From contig JAOANR010000006.1 of NCBI GenBank assembly GCA_030278955.1, positions 26,791,763 to 26,855,762 on the forward strand: 64,000 bases of DNA, given 5' to 3'. The notes below the pieces were generated by a model, which did no database searches, had not been told where the DNA came from, and worked only from the letters and a program-made list of their open reading frames with translations. A program made the translations under genes and the position numbers. Source of the stretch: Hygrophila difformis (Eukaryota > Streptophyta > Magnoliopsida > Lamiales > Acanthaceae). Shown piece by piece: positions 44,025-53,455 of the stretch; within the stretch, counting starts at the first letter, position 1; every line of letters begins with the position of its first letter.

Positions 44025-46146
44025 TTACCCTTGAAAGAAGACTCTGCTCCAGTGAACGAAGTTTGTTAGACTGCAGGGTAAGCAATATTCGTAGTCGCCC
44101 AGTTCTCCTAGGTCCTCTTGTATCCTTGGACAGTTGACCCTAAGCTCTTGGTCACCAAACAAATCGGGGGTCTCCAAGCTCTCTATCAGCCATGAGAGAA
44201 CGTTGGTGCCCACATATTTCAGGACCAATTCGTTTGTTGCCATTTTGTCGATCATTGCTTGTTGGACCTGATCATTGTCCAGCTTGCTCAGCAGCATGAA
44301 TCCCCTTACAAAGATTGAAGCCTTGTGATTATCCTCTACCCCGGGTCTCAGCAACTCGCAGGCTCCTTCCTCATCCCCTGCTCCGAACGCCTGTAGAGCT
44401 GGGATGAGTTGGAGGTTAAAGTTCCCTGCCTCCTCACATGTACGGAGGAGTTCCTCCCTCTGTCCTTTGATCCCTTGGTCCTAGATTTTTATGATGGTGG
44501 TCTCTAGTTCGCATCTTTTGTAGACAATGGGAAGATTTCCTACAGCTTGGAGTTTCTTGCATGCTTTCTTAGCAGTGAATACCTTTTTCACGTCGTCCTC
44601 TCCTATACGGGAGAGGATTTCTCCTAAGAGTTCCATTGGTAGGTCTAGCAGTTCAGTTCTTTCTTGTTCCAGAATTGGGTCCGGAAGGATGATGCCTCTG
44701 CGAAGATAGGGAGTATTAAACCAAATTTAAAAATCAACATCCTCACATTTTGAGCCTTGCTCTAAATGTGAGTTAATTGGTTTCACTTGAATTTATTGAG
44801 GCAAAAGATAGGTACTAGGATACCAAGTTAGATTATCAAATCCAACATTATTGAACACACATAGTTACAAGGGAAAATATGAAAAATAAGAGTCTTGGAC
44901 CCTTATAATTTTTCTTAGACTAAAAAAAAATAGTCTAAGGATTTTTCAAATGGTCAAGAGACCAAAAGATGGAATTTTTATAGGCTATTGAGCCCATAAA
45001 AGAAAATTTTGATTTTTAATCACTATAAAAGTGATTTAAAACATGTGAAATGGGATGAGGAATATTAAGTGATAATAGAGAATGCACATGATGAATGATA
45101 GAATTAATAGCAAGCATGAGGCAATGGAATAAAAGCAGACGTACACACACAAACATAAAAAAAACTATTTTTTAAATTTTCTGGAAAGTGTTGACTTATT
45201 TATTTAGTAAAATTGGAGGTGTGAGTGGTCCCCCATTTGTCATTTTTGTTGGACAATGGGTGATGAAAAGTGAGTAAAATTGCTACACTTTGTTGATTCC
45301 CCACACATCCCAATATGTGTAAGTCAAACACTTAATAATACAAAATCCTACCAACTTTTTGTCTCTTTTATACATAAATGTCATGCCAGTTTTGATGTTT
45401 GAGAAACACATGTGAGGAAAAAATTTGGCATGGTTTTGTTTGTAATCCATGTTACCCATTTATTACAAACATCAACTTTCCATTTGAGTTTGTAGTGTGT
45501 AGTAAACTGGTTACTCACAAAACATTTATTACAAGATTCACATATTACAGTAGCATGCAAACAAATACACAACACAGTTCATTCATGCCAAATTTTTTCA
45601 AAAATTTTGCAAAGAAATCATGCTTCAATAAAGCAATTTCACTCAATCAATCATGCTTATTCAATCATCATTATCACACACATCAACACAGTAGTACAGG
45701 AGCAAAATGAAAAAGCTACCACTGTGTTCACCATCATCACAGTTATCAAATCATAATCACAGATAACAATATACACATACAGACAACAAAAATTTACCCA
45801 ATGGACAAAAACAAATTTTTGAGGGTTTTGGAACCCAAAATTTTCAAGAATACCAACATTCCTAAGACACAGTAAGCTCAAGCACTCAACAATGGAGATT
45901 CGAACAAGAGACAAGTTAAGCCCTAGGTTCGCACTACCCTGTTCTAGGCTCATCCGGTCATGCCCAACCTATTCCGACCATATTCCGACCATCATCAACA
46001 TGAAATCAGTCACCATTTCCTTCCCCACCCCCGAATTCACAAAACTCATGAAAATACAAAAACTGAAATCGCGAGAATGGAGTGCGAAATCGAAAACAGA
46101 GAACTTACCCCATGCTCCCACTCGGATTAGAGGATGAAGATGCCAT
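44025..46146 (-). pseudogene. F-box protein gene carried by A2 (two exons, one in-frame stop)
   Basis: Exon 1 is 38 nt: ATG at 46146, donor GG|GTAAGTTCT at 46108. The intron is 1.4 kb and the acceptor CTTCGCAG|AG is at 44698. The splice is phase 2 and stays in frame. Exon 2 (44697-44025) starts with an F-box: LPMELLGEILSRI, DDVKKVFTAKKACKKL and IVYKRCEL. After TAG at 44483-44481 the same frame continues with EELLRTCEEAGNF and GACELLRPGVEDNHKASIF, then RGFMLLSKLD, the Sel1-like pattern found downstream of the F-box in At2g35280-like plant proteins. About 235 residues in all, close to small plant F-box proteins. In that family the F-box binds SKP1 in an SCF ubiquitin ligase. Probably a captured host gene. 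The TAG may be a late transition. Confidence 0.72.
44742..44772 (-). repeat. Hairpin plus purine-rich tract (A2, near the intron acceptor)
   Basis: CTCACATTTTGAGC ... GCTCTAAATGTGAG: 14-bp arms with one mismatch, 45 nt from the acceptor, inside the intron. The A1 equivalent is 25655-25680. Confidence 0.75.
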
Positions 46147-46285
46147 TTAAAAAGCTTGGGAGTGGTTTGGATGGAATGAAGCTACTGGTTCGAGTTCTGG
46201 TTTCGTGAGGAAGACGAAGGGTCGCGAGAGGGAATGGGGGATTTTGTAAGCGTGGAAGTGAAAGTGAGAGGGAAGAGAGGGAAAG

Positions 46286-46296
46286 GGTATATAAAT
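46286..46296 (-). promoter_or_regulatory. Internal TATA-like box of the A2 F-box gene
   Basis: TATTTATATA on the minus strand (TATATAAATA on the plus strand, a better consensus there), about 140 bp upstream of the ATG and 20 bp from the dyad array. The direction is inferred from the gene; the box alone does not decide it. Confidence 0.5.
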
Positions 46297-46315
46297 AGGG
46301 GAGTGGGACTGGGAT

Positions 46316-46830
46316 CAATTCGGTCTAATGGAGACCGAACCATCAATTCGGTCTAGACCGAACCATCAATTCGGTCTAGACCGAATTGATGAAATCCCCA
46401 ATTGTTTGTGAGGGATTCGGTCTCCAGGCCAATTCGGTATAGACCGAATTGGTTTGTAGACCGAATATGGAGAAAAACACAAACAACTCACTTCTATTCG
46501 GTGTTTAAAATCAATTCGGTCTAGACCGAATTGACATAAGACCGAATTGGAGAGAGTATACCGAATTGGACACTTAGAAGAATAAAAGGTGCTTTTGTGA
46601 GGCAATTCGGTCTATTCAGGTAATTCGGTATTGACCGAATTGCCTTGTAGACCGAATTGGTCACTTGCAATAATTAAGAGGCTCAGAATAAAATAATGTC
46701 TTTTGTAAATCAATTCGATCTTTCAAGATCAATTCGATATAGACCGAATTGCTACTTAACATAATTAACACCGAATGTGTGCCTTGAGGGATCAATTCGG
46801 TCTAAACCGAATTGGCTTGGAGACCGAATT
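46316..46830 (-). repeat. A2 internal dyad array C, upstream of the F-box gene
   Basis: Around twenty half-sites of AATTCGGT/ACCGAATT, many as complete palindromes (AATTCGGTCTAGACCGAATT twice or more). Same motif as the A2 LTR arrays and same position as array C in A1. Confidence 0.9.
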
Positions 46831-47196
46831 TGGAGAATTTACCAAGGCAATACTTAACAAAATTTTTTTGAAATTTTCCCAATTTTTAACATTTTCTAAA
46901 ATTATGCATTTTCTATAAATCTAAAATACTGAGCATGCTTATTTACACACAATGATTATCCTAAATATTTATTGCTTGCATAAATTAGGTTGGATTAACA
47001 TTGCTATTTTGTGGATTTATTTCGACTTTAAATTTCTCTAATTTCCGAAATTAATTTCCATTAATTGCAATATTAATCCAACCTGGAACTTGGTTTCTGA
47101 CGCTTTATTTTTATTTTTCTTTTTGTTGATTCCATGAATTCCTGCAAGGCAAACATAGGAAAATTATTAGATTTTTCTCCAAATATCAACATCCTC

Positions 47197-47224
47197 ACAT
47201 TTAGAGTATTAGTACTCTAAATGT
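47197..47224 (-). repeat. Hairpin plus purine-rich tract (A2, after integrase)
   Basis: ACATTTAGAGT and ACTCTAAATGT with a 6-nt loop, next to TGAGGATGTT on the minus strand. Same hairpin as 28051-28077 in A1, where gag-pol is missing just on the far side. Confidence 0.8.
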
Positions 47225-47306
47225 TTAGTTGATGTTTGGATACTTATTGCCAAAGATAAGGAATATGCTATGTAATAAATAATTAGTTATATAAATATAT
47301 ATTATT

Positions 47307-48623
47307 TTATTGAGCATAGGCCGGCTCTGATATCATTTGAACTTCTTTTTCGGGATCGAACTGTCTGAGGTACTCCTTCAATCTCTGTCCGTTCACCACC
47401 ATCTCTCCCTTGTCAGTTCGAATCCTGACAGCTCCACTTCCAAACACGTGCACCACTTCGCATGGCCCTTCCCATCTGGATCTAAGCTTTCCGGGGAATA
47501 GCTTCAACCTAGTATTGAACAATAAGACATTTTGGCCAACATAGAAGTGTTTAGATTTAATACGATGATCATGCAACTTCTGGGTCCGCTCTTTGTAAAT
47601 CCTTGAGCTTTCATAAACTTGCGCACGTATTTCCTCAATTTCATTGAGGTCCAACTTGCGTTTGCCCTGAGCAACTCTTGGATCAAAATTAAGCGTTTTT
47701 ACGGCCCAGTAAGCTTTATGCTCTAGTTCTACGGGCAAGTGACAGGCTTTTCCGAAGACAAGCCTATAAGGGGACATCCCAATGGGAGTCTTAAATGCAG
47801 TGCGGTATGCCCATCGTGCATCATTGAGCTTACGTGACCAATCCTTACGGGTTATCCCCACAGTAGCCTCGAGTATATGTTTGATTTCGCGGTTTGATAC
47901 CTCGACTTGGCCACTAGTTTGGGGATGATAAGGCGTGCCTATCTTGTGGAGAATCCCAGTTTTGCTCATGAGAGTTGCAAAAGCTTTGTTAACAAAATGG
48001 GTTCCTCCATCAGATATGATTACGCTAGGTACACCAAATCTATTGAAAATGTTATTTTTCAGAAATTTGATGACTTGGTGACCATCATTGGTTGGCAGCG
48101 CAACCGCCTCAACCCACTTGGACACGTAGTCAATAGCTACCAAGATGTAATGATTCGAATCAGATGTCGAGAATGGTTCCATGAGGTCAATACCCCATAC
48201 ATCAAAAATCTCAAGAGTGAGAATTCCTTTTTGAGGCATTTCATCCCTCTTGGAGATATTTCCTAGTCTTTGGCATCTGTCGCAAGCCTTAACAAACGCC
48301 CTGCAATCCTCATAAATGGTAGGCCAATAGAAACCACACTCGAGCACTTTATGAGCTGTTCGAGTGGGGCCATGGTGACCTCCATATTCCGATTCATGGC
48401 ATTTTTTAGCGATTTGATAAGCCTCGTGCTCAGTTACACATCGTCGAATAATCGAATCTGCACAATGCTTGAAGAGATAAGGATCTTCCCAGAAGTAGTT
48501 GACTACTTCTCGGTTGAACCTTGCTTTATGGCCTTTGTGCTGGAATGGTGGGGTTATTCCACATGCTAAAAAGTTAGCAATGTCGGAAAACCATGGACAA
48601 GCTTGATCATGAAGGTACAACAA
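47307..48623 (-). pseudogene. A2 integrase
   Basis: About 438 residues. N-terminal zinc finger: H-x3-H in [11 protein letters not shown] and C-x2-C in ACDRCQ. Core catalytic triad: D in [11 protein letters not shown] in [10 protein letters not shown] in [10 protein letters not shown]. The C-terminal part ([16 protein letters not shown]) is the small barrel; no chromodomain, as is usual for Athila. The frame to the preceding RNase H is broken near 48650 by an indel (and a further shift near 48620), so the polyprotein is interrupted. It ends normally at 47307. Confidence 0.85.
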
Positions 48624-48656
48624 AAAGTTGCTCGTCCGGAAAATTTTCGTTAACGG

Positions 48657-50475
48657 CTATCTCATTTTTATCATTTCTATTCGAGACAAATGGTCAGCAG
48701 CACCATTGTCTTTGCCTTTTCTATCTTTTATTATGATATCGAATTCCTGCAACAGAAGTACCCACCTGATTAATCGAGGTTTGGCATCTTGTTTGCTGAA
48801 CAAGTATCTCAGTGCAGAGTGATCTGTGTACACTATGGTTTTCGTACCAATGAGGTACTGTCTGAATTTATCAAACGCGAAAACCACAGCATACATCTCT
48901 TTCTCCGTGGTGGTGTAGTTGATTTGAGCTTCACTCAGGGCGTGACTTGCGTAATAAATTACACAATGTTTCCCTTCCTTATGTTGCCCAAGAACTGCAC
49001 CTACGGCGAGATCACTTGCATCGCACATTACCTCGAAAGGTATTGACCAATCGGGTGGTTGCAGTATTGGAGCATAAATCAACATCTTTTTGAGCGTGTC
49101 AAAGGCTTGAACACACGCTTCATTTATTACGAAGGAATTTTCTTTACGAAGCAAGTTAGTGAGCGGCTTGGCAATTTTAGAAAAGTCTTTATAAACCTCC
49201 AGTAAAAACCGGCATGCCCTAAGAAACTCCTAACTGCTTTTATTGAATTGGGTAATGGAAGATTGGAGATGACTGAGACCTTGGCTCTATCGACTTCGAT
49301 GCCTGCGCGCGAGATGCGGTGACCCAACACAATTCCTTCGGTGACCATGAAATGGCACTTTTCCCAGTTTAGAACTAGGTTAGTGTCCTCGCATCTTTTT
49401 AAAATTTTTGCAAGATTAGTCAAACATCCATCAAAAGTATCTCCATATACAGAGAAGTCATCCATGAAAACTTCAATGCATTTTTCGATAAATTCGGAGA
49501 ATATAGACATCATGCATCGCTGAAAAGTTGCAGGCGCATTGCAAAGGCCAAAAGGCATGCGCCTGTACGCAAAAGTTCCATACGGGCAAGCGAAAGTAGT
49601 TTTATCATGATCTTCACTAGATATTACAATTTGATTATAGCCCGAATAACCATCCAAAAAACAGTAGTACTCCCTCCCGGCCAACCTCTCGAGCATTTGA
49701 TCAATGAACGGCAAGGGAAAGTGATCCTTCCGCGTAGCGGTATTGAGCTTCCGGTAGTCGATGCAAACTCTCCAACCTGTTACTGGCCTTGTCGCCACTT
49801 CCTCTCCTTGTTCGTTAGTAGTTATGCACATCCCCCACGCTTAGGTACTACCTGCACTGGGCTAACCCATTTGCTGTCAGATATAGGATAGATGATACCA
49901 GCATCTAAGAGCTTGATAACTTCTTTCCTTACCACTTCTTGCATGTGGGGGTTCAAACGCCTTTGGGGTTGCCTTGAGGGCTTGTACTCCTCTTCCATTA
50001 AAATTCTGTGCATGCAAACAGAGGGGCTTATTCCTTTTATATCATAAATGGTCCATCCAATTGCATGTACATATTTCTTGAGAATGTCTACCAGAGCTTT
50101 TTCTTGTTCTTGTGTCAGCTTAGCTGACACAATTACCGGTAACTTTTTAGGTTCAGCGAGAAAAACATACTTAAGATGATCCGGAAGTATTTTAAGTTCA
50201 AGCTCTGGCGGACATTCAACGGAAGGCAGTAATTTGCGAGAAACGGATGGGGGTGAAAGATCAGATTTACCTTCAGGACCCTGTTTTAGTACAGGGTCCA
50301 CTTCCTCGTCCATGGTGCTCTCCTCCTCCTCCGGAGTGAATTCAACACCGTCGAATTCTTCAAGGTCCCCAGTTATAGGGTCCTCGAAGTGCACGGCATT
50401 GCAGCTTGGCTCGGCACCAGCAGGCATCAGTACCTGCTTTGAAACTTTGTCCGACATAACAGTCATAGAGTCCAT
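48657..50475 (-). pseudogene. A2 reverse transcriptase and RNase H
   Basis: Three frames. 50475-49822 carries the RT entry (KPSRQPQRRLNPHMQEVVRK). 49831-49127 carries the RT core: RVCIDYRKLNTATRKDHFP, FLDGYSGYNQI, MPFGLCNAPATF and the catalytic FMDD, as in Athila. 49154-48657 carries RNase [43 protein letters not shown]. Single-base changes near 49830 and 49190 separate them. All catalytic residues seen are kept, so the damage is recent or partly due to sequence error. Confidence 0.88.
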
Positions 50476-50541
50476 GCTCTCGTCCTCACTCCTACCATCT
50501 ATTACATCAAATTTGGAACAAGTTTCCTCAGATGGAAACTT

Positions 50542-51600
50542 CTACAGACTGCCCATGTTGAAGTTCAGCTCTTCTTCTCCGACACGGAGCTTGATTTGGC
50601 TTGATCGAGCGTCTATCAGTGCACCACCTGTTGAGAGAAAAGGGCGGCCTAAGATCAGCGGCATTTCGTAGTCCTCCTCAATGTCAAGAATGATGAAGTC
50701 GACAGGGAAGAGAGTCCCTCCCGTCTTTACGATCACATCCTTCAGAATTCCGACTGGGTGGGTAATTAACCGGTCCGCCAGTTGCAGTTTCATTGTAAAT
50801 GGTTCAATTACTCCCAAATGAAGACGTTTTGCCATGGCGAGTGGCATGACGTTGATGCTGGATCCCAAATCGCATAACCCTTTTCCAACATTGATTTTTC
50901 CAATGTGGACTGGCAGTGTAATACAGCCTGGGTCTTCCTTCTTCTCCGGTAGCACTCTTTGGATTATGGCACTGCAGCTGCTGTTTAAAACCACCACTTC
51001 ATCCTGTTCAAATTTCCTTCTCCCTGAAATCATTTCTTTAAGAAATTTAGCATATACGGGCATTTCCGAAATCATTTCGACCAGGGGAATAGTGATCTCA
51101 ACAGCTTTCAATCTTTCTAAAAACTTTTTAAATTTTTCATCTTGTTCCTTATTTTTAAGACGTGCAGGGTATGGCACCTTTGGCATGTACTTATTATTAT
51201 CAATTTTTGGTGGTAAAGGTAAGGAAGTTGTACCTTCACCCGTACCCTTATCAGCTTTAACTGCAGCTTCAGTCTGCGAATTAGCTGCATCTGATTTGTC
51301 CTTCACCAGTTCAATACTTTGTTCTCCTTCAATCTTTTCCTTTTCCTTCTCTACCTCCACTGAATTCTTTTCCTTTACAGCCTTTTTCTTTTCGGACCCA
51401 ACATTCCCCTTCAGAGTCTTACCTCCCCGCAATGTGATTGCTTTACATTGCGAGTTGGTCTCAGTACTGCTCGGTAGTGTTCCTTTCCCCCTGTTCTGCA
51501 GTTCTTTCGCCAGCTGAGTCACTTGTGTTTCAACATTCTTAATCGATGACTGCAGTTGCTGGTTTATCTCCCTTTGATTGGAAATAAACTCGGTCATCAT
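50542..51600 (-). pseudogene. A2 gag C-terminal part and aspartic protease
   Basis: Lysine/glutamate-rich linker, then the Athila phrase CKAITLRGGKTL, the PPFPxRL-like PYPARLKNKEQDEKF, and the protease CDLGSSINVMPLAMAKRL with LQLADRLITHPVGILKDV and MPLILGRPFLST. The stop TAG at 50544-50542 is in the same frame as the following RT entry, so only this codon separates protease from RT. Confidence 0.85.
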
Positions 51601-51665
51601 GTTCTCCAGACAAGATGGTGGCTTTTGGTTGAACTGCTGGGTCTGATCAGGTTGGGCTTGGAAAT

Positions 51666-53309
51666 TCAGAAAGTTTTGGCCTTGGTTTTGGTTGGGCCTT
51701 TGTTGGATAAGTGGCTGGAAATTTTTATTGTGATTCTGGAAGTTCTGTACTCTCTGTTGAACGAACCCTTGATTCTGTATCCGGAAGTTTTGCTGTCAGT
51801 TTTGCTGGCAAACTGGGTAGGCTGATTTGGTTGAGATAACAAATGCGCATTGAGTGCATTGTTATTTGAGTAGGATAGGTTGGGGTGGCGGTTCTGGTAG
51901 TTTCCGACATAGTTACAGCTTTCGGTAGCTATCTGTTGGCATGTATCAGTTGGATGTGGTCCCTGACACAGCCCGCAAACAGCTTCCGATTGTTGTGGTT
52001 GTGCTTGGCTTGAAGAAGCTCCTGCCTGTACAGTACCTTTTCCTTTATCCTGACCCAGCCGAATCGCAACTACCTGTTCCTGTAATTTTTCAAAGTCTGT
52101 TTTACCCTCACTTACAACAAAAACTTTTCTAGAGGAATCAGCCTTCCTCTCATCGGTGTTCAGCACAGATCTGTGGATAGACATGGTCTCAATCTTTGCC
52201 CAGGCTTGGTCCATGGGCAAGTGGAGTAAGTGCCTTCCTCCAGCGGCATCTAGCATCATTCGCCATGAGTGGGTGAGTCCTCCGTAGAATTTTCGCAACT
52301 GTTCCCATGGTTGATATCCATGTTGGGGGCATCTCCTCAAAAGGTTGAAGAACCTCTCTTTGGCATCATAGAGTGATTCATCCGGTTTCATTTTGAATTC
52401 TCTGATTTTTGCTCGTTCTTCCTCCACTTTTGATTCAGGGAAGTACTTCAACAGAAAACTCCTCACCAGATCTGCCCATGTGCTTCTCGGATTGATAGGC
52501 AACGACTTGTACCAATCCCTGGCTCCACTAAACAATGAGAAAGGAAACAACATCAGTCTTATAGCATCAGGGGATACCCCCTGATTTTTTATCGTATCGC
52601 AGAGCTCCAGGAAAGTTTGAAGATGATCATGAGGGTCCTCCTGATTTGCACCGCAAAATTGATTGTTCTGCACCAAATTAATTAGTGCAGGTTTCAGTTC
52701 GAAGTTGCGTGCGGCAAATTGTGCTCTCCCGGGCCTGTTCAGATAAGGCTCCACAATAGGCTGCATGAAGTCAGCTGCTGCCTGCTGCTGCTGATTTCCT
52801 TGTTCTGCTTGATCTTGGTATTGCTGGTGGTAATTGGGATTTTGTTGGAACATGTTGTCTGGCTCTTGAGGGTTGTTCTGAAATTGATCTTGTTTGAAGG
52901 GTTGATTCTGGTATTGTTGGTTTGGTATATTTTGGTTTTGGTTTTGGTTATATTGGTTTAGAGGTGGTGGCGGTTGTTGGTGGAATTGCTGGTAATGTTG
53001 TTGTTCAAGATTAGGTAGATTCTCCTCCTCGTTGACACGATTTGGATGTTCTACCAGACCCCCATCAGCTCCATTGCCAGGGTTATTTGGTGGTTGATTA
53101 TGGATGGGTGGTTGGTTTATGGGTAAGATCGGGGGAATGTCCTGGTTTTCTGCCATGTCAGATAAATCATTGCTTGTGGTTTCAGGTGAGGTACGAGTCC
53201 GTGCTTCCCGTTCCTTTCGCAATCTTGCTTGTACTCTCAGCTGTCGAGCAGTCCTTTCTATTTCTAGATCGAACGGTAGCTCAGGCAATATATCCTTCCT
53301 CCTTTGCAT
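51666..53309 (-). CDS. A2 gag polyprotein
   Basis: About 547 residues starting MQRRKDILPELPFDLEIERT, the usual Athila gag opening. Then an N/Q/P-rich low-complexity linker (about residues 60-185), the capsid core (LMLFPFSLFSGARDWYKSLP, TWADLVRSFLLKYFPESK, RFFNLLRRCPQHGYQPW), and a knuckle of the Athila C-x2-C-x3-H-x4-C type (CGLCQGPHPTDTC). A frame change near 51770 separates it from the linker of the next frame. It lies 130 bp downstream of the primer site. Confidence 0.85.
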   Translation of the reverse strand: MQRRKDILPELPFDLEIERTARQLRVQARLRKEREARTRTSPETTSNDLSDMAENQDIPPILPINQPPIHNQPPNNPGNGADGGLVEHPNRVNEEENLPNLEQQHYQQFHQQPPPPLNQYNQNQNQNIPNQQYQNQPFKQDQFQNNPQEPDNMFQQNPNYHQQYQDQAEQGNQQQQAAADFMQPIVEPYLNRPGRAQFAARNFELKPALINLVQNNQFCGANQEDPHDHLQTFLELCDTIKNQGVSPDAIRLMLFPFSLFSGARDWYKSLPINPRSTWADLVRSFLLKYFPESKVEEERAKIREFKMKPDESLYDAKERFFNLLRRCPQHGYQPWEQLRKFYGGLTHSWRMMLDAAGGRHLLHLPMDQAWAKIETMSIHRSVLNTDERKADSSRKVFVVSEGKTDFEKLQEQVVAIRLGQDKGKGTVQAGASSSQAQPQQSEAVCGLCQGPHPTDTCQQIATESCNYVGNYQNRHPNLSYSNNNALNAHLLSQPNQPTQFASKTDSKTSGYRIKGSFNREYRTSRITIKISSHLSNKGPTKTKAKTF

Positions 53310-53437
53310 AAGCAGTTTATATCTTAACTTGACAGTACCTGCACAACCCCCAGGTTAGTAATGATTCAAGAGTATATACAAAAACTATATATGAGTAAAT
53401 CAGGAGTGTAATTCTCTTAATAAACGGCGCTGCATCC

Positions 53438-53455
53438 TCCCCGGCAATGGCGCCA
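53438..53455 (-). promoter_or_regulatory. Primer binding site (tRNA-Asp type) of A2
   Basis: TGGCGCCATTGCCGGGGA on the minus strand, abutting the right LTR. Confidence 0.92.

Noticed and set aside
44025..46146. F-box frame as a free-standing host gene into which the element inserted
   Set aside because: It lies inside A2 between integrase and the 3' LTR, behind the same array and exon-1 arrangement as the A1 gene, so it belongs to the element even if it was originally captured from the host.
50834..51517. 227-codon plus-strand ORF over the A2 protease region
   Set aside because: It is the shadow of the minus-strand gag/protease frame, whose motifs are unmistakable.
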